This document shows positions 35,121 through 47,020 of a DNA stretch of 64,000 nucleotides, one piece after another. The notes beneath the pieces were generated by a model that saw only the letters and a list, made by a program, of their open reading frames with translations, was not told where the DNA came from and made no database searches. Source of the DNA: Linanthus parryae (lineage: Eukaryota; Streptophyta; Magnoliopsida; Ericales; Polemoniaceae); NCBI GenBank assembly GCA_023055425.1, contig JALGPY010000002.1, forward strand, positions 119,796,088 through 119,860,087. Direction: 5' to 3'. The translations under genes were made by a program, and so were the position numbers. Every line of letters begins with the position of its first letter. Position 1 is the first letter of the stretch.

Positions 35121-36902
35121 ATGAGCACAAGGAGAGCCTCAGATAGAATCAAGTTTGCTGGAGGTTCGAAACCTGTATCAGAGAAGAAAAGAAAAGCAGC
35201 AGTGGAAGAGGTTCAAGAAGTCAGTGGAGACTCTAGCTCTAGAACTCACAGTGCATAGGAAGTCCAAGATCCTCCTCCACCAAAGAAGAAGGTCAAGAAG
35301 GCTACAACCTCCTCTTCAGAAAAGCAAAACAAGCAGAAAGCTGTTACAGAAAAGCAACCAGAAACAGAGCCTACCAGTTCAAAGAAGGTGAAGAAGAAAG
35401 CAACTCAGGCAGGAAAGGGGAAAGGAAAGGTGACAGAAGCACAACGAGAAGGACAATTGTAGAAGGCATTGCAGATCTATTTACAAGCCTGAACAAAGAA
35501 CATAACACCAGATGAGACCTGATTTGTCTCAAACATCTCTAAAGATCAGTTGTTAGATGGTTTTGCTTCAAGATCTATTGGTTTCTGCAGTTTGGTTAAT
35601 AAGAATGTGTTGGAACACATGAAACTTAAGTGCATCTCTATGTTGAAGAAGAGTTCTTTAAGGTGTATGCTGAATCCTAGAGAATTAGCCTATCCTAGAC
35701 TCACCAGACTCTTCTATCTGAGCCTGACCCAAGTTAAGAGAACTGCACACTTGGTGATCAAATCTAAAGTTGTTGGGATAGTAATAGAATTGGATCACTC
35801 TGAGTTTGCCAATTTGTTAGGGTGTCCAAAGAGGTATGATACTAGAAAAAATCCACCAAAGTCATAATCCTTGAATCTAGCCAAAGAGGAGTTCTTTCTT
35901 CCAAACATCTCAACCTCAGCCAAAAAATTAACACACTCTGTGTTGAATGTTGAAGCCAAAGTCCTTCATACCATACTGGTTAGATGTGTCTTTCCTAGAG
36001 AGCACTCAGAGAGTTGGTGAGTGTGAGAATTCTGCACATCATGTATGTGGTTATGCAAGTCTATGAGATTGATCTTCCAAAATTAGTAATTGAACACATG
36101 CTCTTTAGCCTAACCAGTAAGAGGATTCACCCTCTACCCTATGCAAACCTGCTCTCTTTGTTCTTTGAGCATTTTGAGATTCCATTTACTGGAGAGAAAT
36201 CAGTCACATCTAGTTTTGGGGTACTCAATGAGAAAGCCTTAGAGAACATTGGAGTTGTGAAGACCAAAGAGAAAGTTTGGAAGCTTTACTCAGACTTGAC
36301 TAAAGCAGAACTAGGTGCAAAGAAGTTCTCTAAGCCCAAGACCTTAACCCCCACTTCAAGTCAGAATTCTCAACCCACAGACAATTAGAGACTTGATGGT
36401 TTGGAGTTGGACATGGAAGATGTCAAAGCAACTGTTTTTGGATTAGAAAGTGATTTGGGGCAAGTCAAGTACATGGTGGAAAGCATCTTCAGAAGCATGA
36501 CTTTGCTTGATGTACCTGAAGATGCTGAAGGTACAAAGAAAGGAGATTCTGACAATGATTTTCCTAGTGAGCATTCAGACCAGGAAGATGCTACTCCAGT
36601 TTCTGACAAGGGAAAGCAGGTAGCAAATCAGGCATCATAGGAAGAAGATGAAGCCAATAGCCCCTGAATCAGATGAACTGCTCATCTCCTTGAAGAAGAA
36701 AAAGAAATATCCAAAGGCTGCTACAATGGACAAGACTCAAGAGGTCACCATTGCTGGTGAAGAGGAACATGAAGTGCATGACAAGTCTGTTGCGAAAGAA
36801 AGTGAGAAAGAGAAGGAGATCAGGCTGCTGATGAAGATTAAACCCCTTAATCTTGCATATTCTTTCTTCCCCATTCTTTCTTCTTCAAAGTTTTTCTTCT
36901 AA
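35121..36902 (+). pseudogene. Third ORF after pol, PF20167-like (putative plant transposon protein)
   Basis: It starts MSTRRASDRIKFAGGSK and opens with a basic, KKKVKKA-type tail. The sister element has a matching start (MSTRRASDRIKMDGG). The middle (35550-35867 and 36014-36388) has LLDGFASRSIGFCSLVN, ELAYPRLTRLFYLSL, LDHSEFANLLGCP and LPYANLLSLFFEHFEIPF. I recognise this pattern as the putative plant transposon protein domain (PF20167) often found downstream of pol in plant copia elements. The end is acidic and coiled-coil-like. The position is that of the so-called env-like gene of SIRE-type elements, but no signal peptide or membrane span is evident. Stops occur at about 35257, 35460 and 36388. 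Confidence 0.65.
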
Positions 36903-37178
36903 GTTTTCAAAATTTTCCAGACACTTGATCCAACATCTTCTATCTCTTTGATGAAGTCAAAAAGGGGGAGAAAATTATAGGTTTTTAGTTTTTAGTCCTT
37001 AGGTTTATTTGCTGAACTATTTAAGTTTTTGTTGGTATTATTTGCTGAACTATTTAAGTTTTTGTTGGTATTATGAATAAAATGGATCTTTTTCGATATA
37101 ATGTGTTTTAAATTGTGGACTAATCAGTTTATTTTGCAGAGACTAAGGATCAAACATAATTTGGTTTTGTCTTTTATC

Positions 37179-37189
37179 AAGGGGGAGAT
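37179..37189 (+). other. Polypurine tract
   Basis: AAGGGGGAGAT directly precedes the TGAAAG start of the 3' LTR and would prime plus-strand DNA synthesis. The same tract (AAGGGGAGAT, minus strand) stands beside the LTR of the sister element near 48271-48280. Confidence 0.8.
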
Positions 37190-38491
37190 TGAAAGAACAG
37201 GTTGTGCAAGACTTGAAATTGCTTGGCTATTTCAAGACCTTGAACCAGCTTTCAAAGCCTTGAATCAGTCTTAGAGGCTTGAAAATAGTCCAGCTATTTT
37301 CAAGGCCTTGAAACTGGATTCAAAGCCTTGAAACTGAATGCACGTTCTCAGCGGGAGTTTTCTGCATACTCTCTGGATTGATCTACTCTCTCTTTCACAT
37401 GTTTGATTCTTTGTTGTTAGATGATGAAAGAAAAACTGTTATAACATGTTTTTAATCTTAGTATATCATGTGTTTGACTATGATAATGTAGGAAATTTTG
37501 TTTCTAAGTTTTGCAGGATTATTTCCTAGACTGAATTGCTGCAGATTTCGAAATACTTGGACACTTTGATCCTGCGATCAATCAGACGTATATGAAACCT
37601 TCTCATGGTGTTTAAATGAAAGATTACAACAAGATCTCTGAAGATTTTGATCATTCAACCGTTGGAGAAGATTTCAAAGTAGTCAAACTCCGTTGCCTAT
37701 AAAATAGGAAGGTTGTTGCTGAAAATATGGGGACATTTGCAGAGCTGTATGAAGTATAAATAGATCTCAAATTCGAAGCAACCATATACAATTCTCAACG
37801 GGAAAATAGAGAGAAAGAGTTATGGATTGAAAAGCATTAAAGAATCTCATCATTCTTCCAATCCATTCACAGAAGTTCACTGCATTTCACTGCAATTTGC
37901 TACTCTTAAGTGTTCTTCTATATAGAGCTTTATTGATAGATCATTTCTGTATTATTTATACATCTATTCTCAAGGATTGCTCGAAGTGAACAATTGAGAA
38001 TTCTTAGTTAATCAGTTAGCTAGGGCGGGTACTAGACAGGTTAGGGAAAACCACAAGTTGTAACAGAGTAAGGGAACTCTATGTGCTTGAGTTCTAGGGC
38101 TTAGATTTTGAATAATAAGAATTGAGTTGAAAATCCTGCAGGGATCTAATCCCTGAGGTAGAGACGTATGTCCGAGGGGACTGAACTCTATAAATCACTT
38201 GGCTTGTGAATTTTTAGTTCTTTTACTTTCATAGCTTTTGCAGCACACAAAAACTGTTTATTTTTCAAGGGTCTGAACTTGTTTTCAAGGCCTTGAAAAA
38301 GGTATAATTGTTCTATACTTTCTGCATCTATTTCAAAGGCTTGAACTAGATTTCAAGGCCTTGAACTTCATTAGTTGCACAAGTTTTCATCTTCCTAGCA
38401 AGTTTTGCAATAATTTGGCATACTCTATTCAACCCGAATCCCCCTTCTAGAGTATCTTAGCTGCTTATACATCTGCATACTCACACTTTCA
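37190..38491 (+). repeat. 3' LTR of the plus-strand CAAGGCCTTG-family copia
   Basis: This 1302-bp LTR is the partner of 28267-29572, with a TATA box at 37755. It lacks a 13-base CTGCTTGAACCTG-like segment present in the 5' LTR. It ends CTTTCA, and the interrupted LINE ORF1 continues at 38492. Confidence 0.88.
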
Positions 38492-38847
38492 ACCTTGATT
38501 ATCAACGCTCGGCTCCATGGCCTATGAAGCTTCCGAAGAATAGAGCCCTCGATTCGAATGTTGATTCGGCCATCCTCCAACGTTTCTTGGACCATCTTCA
38601 CCTTCGGATCGATCTCCAAATCACCAGAAGGATACTCTTCCTCCATGTAGAGTCCGATCGGAGGTCTGTCTAGGGTTTCAGCAAACTTCCGATTCCCAGA
38701 GTCCTCATCTGAGCTTCCACCATTCGAGACAAAATGACGCTTAAAGTTACTCTGACTTATTCTGATACTAGCCTCCATCCCGGCATCAATTACAGATGAC
38801 GGAGAAGGAAATTGTGCATTCAAATCGTGCTTATCTTCCGTTTCCAA
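38492..38847 (-). pseudogene. LINE ORF1, N-terminal part
   Basis: The frame starts METEDKHDLNAQFPSPSSV at 38847, 64 bases inside the LINE 5' border. It runs through RPPIGLYMEEEYPSGDLEID and ends HRPWSRALIIKV at the copia junction. Joined to 28266 it continues as the DUF4283 domain (MGKSPEYRYLHDRL). The conserved PW..ALIIKv.G+ lead-in falls exactly across the insertion point, which proves the two parts were one ORF. The N-terminus is acidic and serine-rich without other motifs. Confidence 0.85.
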
Positions 38848-39108
38848 GAGTTCTCAATTTTCAGAAATGCAGAGCGAAAGTCTTGAGAGAGAAAGCGTCA
38901 TATTCCAACTTCGACACTTAGTTTTTCAAGCATTGAACTCTCTATTATATTATCAAACTCTCTTTTCCATACAAAGAACAATCGGGTTTTGATGAAAGTA
39001 ACGCAGAGGAATAACAATAAATAAATTTCTGTTCAAAGCCCTCTACAGATCGCAGGGAAGCATTCATAACGTGATAAGTGATAAACAATTATGTACCTTG
39101 TTTGTCTG

Positions 39109-40958
39109 TGTTAGGAAAGTTTGACTTAAAATCAATTTTGGCAAAGCTTCCTAATTTGTTTTGGCAATACTTTAACCGCCACTTGTTTCTTTGACAACAA
39201 GTTTTGTTTTACATGTGTATATAAAGCACATGCATTAGTAGCACACATGCACACAAAGAGAGTAACACAGCCTGGTTTATTTGTTTGCTCCTTTGAGAGC
39301 TTTTGTGAGTGTGTCTTTGGGTGGGTGTTTCGAGTGGCCGCCGTGGCTGTTGTGGCCACAGCGTTCATTGTAATCGGGTTCTCTTCTCAATTAAATATAT
39401 GAGTTAGCTATCGGGTTCGTTGCGAATTCGTTAGTGAACCACGTTAAATCTCCGCCTCGTTTTTTTTTGTTTCGTCGTTCTTGCTCGAATACCTCCAGGT
39501 TATAACAAATTGGCATCAGAGCTCTGAAATAGGATTTCTGACACAACAAACTGGTATCTGAGCCGGGGTTCCAAGTTTAGGGTGGAACTAAAAGCTAGGG
39601 TTTCGCGATTCAGGTGGAGCAGGCTATCAGGAGTAGTGTTTCGATATTCCGCCACGAACGATGAGTTTGGCGATCACGATCGATCTGTTCGTGAGAGAGA
39701 AGCACACCCACCATCTAAAGCCCTATGCACGGGGCTATACAGGCTCCTTTTAGAGCAATGTGGCGCACATCTGATTTGGCGTGCAAGGGATCTTGAAAAT
39801 GCAGCACGCATTCGGTACTGGTGCGAATCTGGCGGTTCACGCGCATATGGCGTTCTAGCGATTGATATTCAGGTGAAATCCGGCTCGCGGCGTGGAGCAT
39901 CTGGAGTAAGAATTGAATCTGGTTCTGGATCATGCGTTCCAGAAACTCATTGGAGTTGGAGCAACGACATGGAGCATGTTGCGCGTGAGTTCTCTGCAAC
40001 CCACATCTGATCTTGGTTCTGGCGCGCATTATGCACGGGTCTGTTCTTGCATGCATCTATTTTTGGAGCGTGTGGCATGACATGCATTGAGCTTGCATCT
40101 GGCGTGATGTGTTTATGGCAAGCGTCTGGCGCATCTGAGGCATACGGGGTGCATCGGGCATGAAAATTTGTGGCACTCGTCATCGGTGCATCTGGTCTGG
40201 ATGACATCTGGGCATTCTGTCATGGTGCATACATTCGGTCCTGCTTTCTCAGTGAATGTATTCGAGTCTGGTTTTGGGTGGAGCACTTGTTTATGTTTCC
40301 GAAGTGCATCCACATCTTGCGCATTCGTTGCAGCAACGCATGGTAGTTGGAGCAACTATTTGGCGATTCGGGTTTCGCATATAACTGGGGAAAATCTCTT
40401 TGGGAGGCGTGCTCGTATCTGGTTCATGGAGACGCATCTATTTCTGGATTGAGGAGAGGAACATCAGTTCTGGTCGGGTTGCTGAGACGATTCAAGTCAA
40501 GGTGGAGATTTGTTAGGAAAGTTTGACTTAGAATCAATTTTGGCAAGTTTCTTAATTTGTTTTGGAAATACTTTGACCACCTCTTGTTTCTTTGGCAACA
40601 AGTTTTGTTTTACATGTGTATATAAAGCACATGAATTAGTAGCACACACACACACAAAGTAACACAGTCGGGTTTATTTGTTTGCTCCTTTGAGAGATTT
40701 TGTGAGTGTGTCTTCGGGTGGGTGCTTCGGGTGGTCGACGGGGCTGTTGTGGCGACGGCGTGCATTGTAATTGGGTTCTATTCTCAACAAAATATCAGAT
40801 TCTGGTCGTGGAGTTAGCTACCGAGTTCGTTGCAAATTCGTTAGTGAACCACATTAAATATCTGTCTCGGTTTTGTTTTCGTTTTGTCGTTCTGCTTGAA
40901 TACACCCAGGTTATAACAAACGGGTATAGAGCTCTGAAATAGGAGTTCTGTTACAACA
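39109..40958 (+). mobile_element. Non-coding LTR retrotransposon (LARD/TRIM-like)
   Basis: LTRs of 440 bp (39109-39548) and 448 bp (40511-40958) begin TGTTAGGAAAG and end ACAACA. They are flanked by the perfect duplication GTCTG (39104-39108 and 40959-40963). A primer site, TGGTATCTGAGCC, starts at 39552, and a purine tract, AAGGTGGAGATT, precedes the 3' LTR. The roughly 960-bp interior is rich in GCATCTGG-type phrases and has no gag or pol. An ORF of 142 codons at 39582 has no recognisable domain. The element needed another element's proteins. Confidence 0.9.
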
Positions 40959-43900
40959 GTCTGAATAATCACAACACAAAATGATGTCCAGATCTTTACA
41001 AGTATCCACATCTAGGAATGCAAGCTGGAATCCTCTTCACGTCTTTGTGCTAGCTACGCGAAGGAGGAAAAAATAGATTACGCAAGACGAGGCACAGGGC
41101 CGTGCGTAGCGGTGCAACTTGTGCAAGTTCAACCCGACCAACCTGAGCCCAGCCTGAACTTAAATAGGGCCCGAACACATAGTTTTAGTAATTTGGACGG
41201 CCTTGGAAAGAAATCATCAGCCTGAATTGCAATTAGGGTCAGGCTTGGGCATAAATTTTAAACGACGTGCTAGCCCTAATTGCCCGATTTGCATGACCAC
41301 CACCTGTAAATATTAGATTTTGAGTGAATTGTATAGCATATCTAACATGAATACGCTACTTTTATTTTGATTATTAGCAATATTTTTAATCATGGTTTTG
41401 TTCTTGAACTAGTTGATATGTTTTTTGCACCAACAATTTATTATTCTCTTCTATTTCTCAAAATATATTAAGTTCAATGTACTAGCCCGAATTTAACCCG
41501 AACCCTAATTGGTTTGTGCGAATTTGGGCTTGGACGGGTTGGCGATGGTCTTAACTCGGGCTGGGCTGGGCTTGGACAGCATCGACAGAACTCTGGCTCA
41601 GGCTAGTACCGGGTTGCCAACCCATCCAACCCGCCTGAGTTGCAGTCCTACTTCTAGGTGGCTGACGACAGTGAGGGGGGCGGACGGGTAGGTTTCGGCC
41701 CTACTTGTCTCTCCCTCTCTCTCTCTCCTCCCCTTGATTTATTATTTCTCACAATAATGACTCTTGTGTGAAATAATAAGCTAGATTTGTCTTTATATAG
41801 TTAATAACTCCTTATTAACTACATTTTTCCGCAATACTAAACCTCTCCATACACAGATTAGTCAACCTTGCTAATTAGTCCTACTAACTATGTTTGTGGT
41901 TGCGTTTTAATCCCTTTCATTAATTAGTCCAACTAATTAATATCCAAGTTCAGTTTAACCCATAAGGTGTGTGACACGGTAGGTTTTTACTTAGTTGGTA
42001 GTAACAATTTACAAACATAGAGCGGTGTCTAGCAACACATCTATGCCACTCAACTAACAAAAATAGTCAGTATTCCGACAAACCATGTGCTCAATGTTAC
42101 CGTGTTGTGTATATCCATTTTTCTCCATATCTGGATTGGACACGAGACATAATTGTCACACTCGTATATCCATTCCATAGTTTCTCGATCCCGGGAATAT
42201 GCTTATCTCTACGGATAACATCAATATTCCCATATTGATTTATCTGAGTCTGGCCAGATATTCCATAAGCACTAACCCCGCGAGTGGTCATGAATATTTA
42301 TTCCCATTACGTAGGAGGGAAAAATCCTCTCTACATCACTACCATCTCTCACCTATCTTTCTATCATGCCTGATTACTATCTTTCTAGTTACCCAGTTAC
42401 AATAACATAATTTATATGTAGCCTTCTTGTGGTGGGTCAATCCAGTATGCCATTACTCCTAATGAATACCCATGTGTTAGACTTCATATCTTCATACCAA
42501 TCTACCCACATACTAGTCTATAGTGATTGTCATATTTTTCAATATAATGGACTAGGAATATTTAAGATAAACAACAACTGCAATCTAAGGACTTCATTTT
42601 ATTAAATATCTCCATAAATAATAAATGAATATTCTAGCCAAAAAAATGTTCATACTAGATATCGATTGCCTCTGGGGAATCTACTCCAGGATGAGATCAT
42701 TGTCTAACTCTTGGCCGAATGGGAAGCCTAAACTCTCGGGATTCTCCATGTATCTGATCATGCGGAGTACATGAGGCCCGACTGGGTACTACTCTGACAG
42801 ACTGCACTTGAATAGTGCTTTAGATACGTCATTTCGCTCATGACTTGCCTACTCTTGGAAGAGCTGTTTCTAATGTACGATCATATCATACGCTTCCATG
42901 TTCTCTGACGCGGATTACTAGCGCGTATTACACAAGCTTACGGTCAAGTGGTACAGTGTGATTACTTTTGGTACTCGGGTTGTCGATCCCTCGAGGACAA
43001 GCTCGCAACAAGTCTATAATTAACAACGTAGTGCAGTTCATTAAGTAAAAGGAAGAAAAGTGTGTTATTTATGGTGTTGCCACCCCCAAACAAGTGGCTG
43101 TAGTAAAGACAGAGCGAAGGTAAACTGAAATTAAGAAGATGCTCTTAATCAATAAATGGAGAAAACTAGGCAATCTTGTTGATCACCTAGGGTTGTAAAC
43201 GATGTCCGGATTGTCTGAGCAACACGTTAACTATATTCTAACTAAGCCGGGTAACAGCACTGACCATCTCCTATCGGTCTCAGGTCATTCTACTTCACGG
43301 TAGACTACGATCTCCTGTCGATCTCTTGTGTCTATCGATCCGCTCTAGCAGGCTAACGACATGCACGGCAACAGGTCCTGTCGGCCCATTTTTGCACGAA
43401 ACAGTCGAATCTCAGCTACTGAATCTACCCACACTAGCCAATCCTAACAATTTTCTTCTCAGTCTCAGTGATGCGGGATTGATGCTCATGTCTCATCCTA
43501 GTTAGTTAGAATCACAGTCGTGCATTCGCTAACTAAGCAGTGTTTCCGGTTAGCTACTCCATTAACAGTGGGTATTAAGCACAGTACATGAAAAATTAAA
43601 TTAAAATAAGCTAACTTTAAGCATGAATCACTTATTGAATAAACCCTAGTTCTTGAACCATAGTTTCACTCCTAATCGTGTCTCTCGAGTAGGATTACGA
43701 ACATAAACAAAAAACTAGAATTGATTCAAAAGATGAACTGAAGAAATCATGAAGCAAAGTTCAAATCCGGAAATAATTATCGTTTAAAAGAAACCTAGGC
43801 TCTCAAATCGAGATTCCTAGCAAGAGTTGCTTAGCTACTCACAACTAAGTAAGCAAAACTCATGAGTTTCTCCATTATGAATAATAAGAGTAGAAGAAAT

Positions 43901-44639
43901 CAAACGCAAAGAAGCTTCAATGGTGAAAACTCATGTTCTTCGTCGTCTCCTTTTTCTTCTCCCGTTGGTTGGTGAATCAATCCCCCAAACGTGAATCCCT
44001 TTTCTCCCCAGCTCCAAGGCCACTTAATACAAGATTCTCCTCACTTCTTGCCCAATAGTTCTTAAAAATTTGCATTGAAACCCCATATTTCCGTGTATTG
44101 GGCGTAAGACGGACTGGTCTAAGACCAGCGCCGGGTGGTTTTAAGTAGATTTCGCCCAGAATTTTGGGTACTGGTCCTACGACCAGTGTGGGAAAATTCC
44201 ACTCTTTTTCTTTGATTCTTTAGTCTTTTCTTCACCCGTTTTCAACTCCATCATGCTCTTGAGCCTTCTCGTCCTTCCTAAGTTCATTCCACCTCCCATT
44301 CACATTCCCGAGCCTCCAGTTCCTGAAAGGCACAACACACAAAAAAAAATACTGAAAGATCAAATGTGACAGTAAAAGCTCGAAATTTACACAAAAATGC
44401 CCTGACTACACATTTATACTCAAACGCTCAAGCATGCTACATTTCTCCCAATTCATAGCATGAAACTAAGATTATCAACCCGTAAAGCACATAAAATGAT
44501 GTAAAACGTGCAAGAAATATAACTCTAAGACAGTGTTATTATTCTGATGTTGCTTCTGAAGCTCAGAGTTCATGGTGCAAAGCATGAGACAAGTCACATC
44601 ATTAGAATCGTCCATAAACTTCTAATGTGCCCTTGTAGC

Positions 44640-45090
44640 GGCAAGAACGACATCCTCTCCTGGTGGTGCTGGAATAGGATTTTCTACGACGTACATTTTC
44701 TACCTTGGCCAACAAGTTAGCCCATGCCTATATAAAGGGGCCATCCCTAGGCATAAACGACACAACTACATCTTGCAAGGAAAGAGCTCTAAAGATTAAG
44801 CTTCTAAACCCCTGAAGAGTTCATCCATCCACAAGATCATCAACGGTCTTCGAGATCTTCAAAAATCCTTCCCACGTTCTTTGAGATCTTCGAATATCCA
44901 TCCCACGACCAGCGTAGAGGAGCCGACATTTAGCTCCACCACCAAAGAAATTGGTTCTTTTCACCCATCCACGCAATCCACGAGTGCTAGTAGTTGATCA
45001 AGAAAAACTCCTTTCACTTTCCCGAGCTTCGAACAGTGAACCACTTCAGTTCAAGTGTTGTTCTAACGCTCGAAAAGTATTGGACCCTGT
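44640..45090 (+). repeat. LTR-like promoter region
   Basis: CTATATAAAGGGGCC (TATA at 44729-44737) is followed by a leader-like sequence with two copies of a GAGATCTTC phrase and by CTAACA at about 45101. Structure and spacing resemble a plant LTR U3-R region, but no partner LTR, primer site or target duplication was found. Confidence 0.35.
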
Positions 45091-45679
45091 TAATCTAACA
45101 AGGTTGTAGAATCAGGCAAAGCCATGCTACCAGAACCAGACACCACATACCCTAAAACCAGGAAAGGAATCAACTTCTTCAAAAAATAGAGCAATAGACC
45201 CTCGCACGACGCAGGCCTTCTCCAAGCCAAATCCAAAAGGGAATAGTGAAAATATCTCAAATTCAAGCAGAATATAGGAGTTTTCTCATGCTCTGATGTG
45301 TTTCCAGACATTGGCGAGTTCAAAACCTATAAAAAGGTAGCCCCGCTACCGGCCTCAAACCATTTGGAAACATCACCAGCTTGGCTCTCACATCGGCATC
45401 ATTCAATGACTTGTTGTCGTGAAACCCACCGTCAACCGCCTTTCCAACCATAGCCTGCAAAACCCAAACCCTCAAGACCCGCCGTTCTGATGAGGAAATC
45501 CATTGCACCAAAGGATTTAGCTTTGGAGTTTACAAAAAATGACCTGCACGATTGATGCTCGGTATCCGACAGCCAGTACTTATCCCCTCGTAGGAGAAGT
45601 CATAGCCGAAATCACCGTCCCACCGTCCCACCGCACCTCACCGTCACACCGTTAAGCACCGTCCACTGTCCAAACATCC

Positions 45680-46127
45680 TCATCTTTAACATGGAAAACA
45701 AAACAGATGATACGAATGTGGGTTGTGCTACTTTTTGTCATGCCATGTTTCCTATGGGCCACTTCATTTAAGAGGTTTTATGGGCTACTACCGACCAACA
45801 CTGTCCCTTTTTTACCTCTTACATGCCTGTTTTTGTTTAGTATTTCATTTGTCTTTGTTTTGCATGTTTTGTTGCATGTAGTTTTTTTGTAAATTTATTG
45901 TGCTTAGAGTCTATGCTTTGGATGTACTATTAGGTCCTTGCTTCATCACTGCAGCTACATCACATAACGGGTATATGTTATATGTTGTGTAGTATAGTTA
46001 GATCTTACTTTTAGACTATAGGTACTCCGCTGCGACGATGAAGGCAGCAGACGTATTTCGTTGTATTCTAGATCTGGCTGTACTTTTATATTATTAATGA
46101 AATTCTTAAGTTTCACTAAAAAGAAAG
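45680..46127 (+). mobile_element. Possible 3' end of a 5'-truncated LINE
   Basis: The stretch ends TATTATTAATGAAATTCTTAAG, then TTTCACTAAAAAG, which resembles a plant L1 3' UTR with a short A tail, right at the border where duplication unit B begins. No ORF2 residues were recognised upstream. Confidence 0.3.
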
Positions 46128-47020
46128 ACTACCCTGTTGAAGAAGGTTGAAGCCGTGAATGAAGGACCTTGAAACACCATCGAGAAAGAATCTTTGTGCT
46201 CCGGTGAAACTCTCTCATAAAATCGAAAGCTTTCACAAGAAGACTCCATGAACGTTTGGGTAAAAGGTTAGATAACAATAAGACATTTTCTTTTATAAGT
46301 TAACTTGAACTTTCCAATACCCTGCAATGAAGGCCAAATGTCTATTTTTGAAAATTTCCTTTTCTATTTAAAAAAGCGCAAAACTGGAGCAGTTGCTACA
46401 TTTCATGCGCTCATCTCCACCATCGAAGTACACCAATCAACAATTGTGAACCATCAACGAACCAAAGGCTAAAAGTTCGTAAGTGTCTTATACAATTCGT
46501 CCACGCCATCAAAACACAAGCATCGAACAACTGCTAGCACTCATCAAATCAAATATTAGGAATACGCACACGCCATCAGAAGTTACACATAACCACTACG
46601 AAATTCCATTCCTCACAAGCTCCTAAGTATGATTAACTCACCCCTGCCGACTCATCATGACTAGGGGCTACGAGACGCACCCGGATGCTGCAAGAGCTGC
46701 AAAACATGACTAAGGGGGCTGCAAGGTGCGCCAGAACTTCGCAAAGATCATTCCATGTGAAAGGGGGGGGGAATGCAGACAGTCAAGAACGAAGAACTGG
46801 GACACTGCCACATGGACCCATTATCAGCCTTCATGTTTCCTCACAATTGTGCACCAGAAGCACCAAATCATGTCATTTCACTTGTAGGGACCATGAGATA
46901 GGGTTCCTCTCATACCATCGCTTCAAACGGGAGCCTGTGGGTCTAATGATTTGGTGGCAGGAATAAGGTCCATCGTATATGGGTTCCGGCAGAGACGCGA
47001 ACAGTTAGTGCTATGGATCT
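46128..47020. repeat. Duplication unit B, first part
   Basis: Bases 46140-47020 align with 14960-15850 of unit A through long shared phrases such as CAACGAACCAAAGGC and GACACTGCCAC. The paralogy stops where the copia element starts at 47021 and resumes at 56084. Confidence 0.8.

Larger units (their letters stand above)
28267..38491 (+). mobile_element. Ty1/copia element of the CAAGGCCTTG family with a third ORF (SIRE/Maximus-like)
   Basis: Long LTRs (28267-29572 and 37190-38491) start TGAAAG and end TTTCG and CTTTCA. Five bases beyond them read ACTTT and ACCTT, a 4-of-5 match consistent with an old target duplication. The primer site TGGTATCAGA begins at 29575 and the purine tract AAGGGGGAGAT ends at 37189. 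The order is gag, pol (protease, integrase, RT, RNase H), then an extra ORF region. In one 110-base sample the two LTRs differ at five positions, so the insertion is not recent. Lineage is inferred from LTR length and the third ORF. All ORFs are broken. Confidence 0.9.
22752..38911 (-). mobile_element. L1-type LINE, interrupted by a copia element
   Basis: The LINE reads leftward: 5' UTR and ORF1 start at 38911-38492, ORF1 remainder at 28266-26858, ORF2 at 26853-22785, then a short A tail (T run on the plus strand at 22752-22759). The identical sequence CGACACTTAG lies at both borders (22742-22751 and 38912-38921) followed by T residues, so a target duplication of 10 to 15 bp is present, as expected of target-primed reverse transcription. 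Without the nested copia the LINE is about 5.9 kb, full length for a plant L1. Both ORFs carry stops and shifts. Confidence 0.9.
40964..46127. other. Degenerate repeat-like DNA without genes
   Basis: No protein-coding gene is recognised in 5 kb. Observed pieces are: 41097-41665 with many copies of the words CCCGA and GGGCT, like a degenerate DNA transposon end-to-end, but ends not defined; a CT-rich tract at 41710-41730; 41760-42560 and 42900-44560 with phrases typical of non-coding parts of LTR elements; two small perfect hairpins at 44117-44184; and an LTR-like promoter region below. Minus-strand ORFs at 45090-45511 show no known domain. Confidence 0.5.

Noticed and set aside
39582..40010. 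142-codon ORF inside the non-coding LTR element
   Set aside because: No domain, composition follows the GC-rich repeats, and shorter ORFs overlap it on the other strand.
41097..41704. Possible hAT transposon (CAGGGCCG at left, CGGCCCTA at right)
   Set aside because: Only about eight bases agree at the ends and the flanks show no 8-bp duplication.
42097..42405. Short ORFs on both strands
   Set aside because: Shadow each other and lie in repeat-like non-coding sequence.
45090..45511. Two minus-strand ORFs of 77 and 63 codons
   Set aside because: No recognisable domain, different frames, no start context or neighbour that would support a gene.
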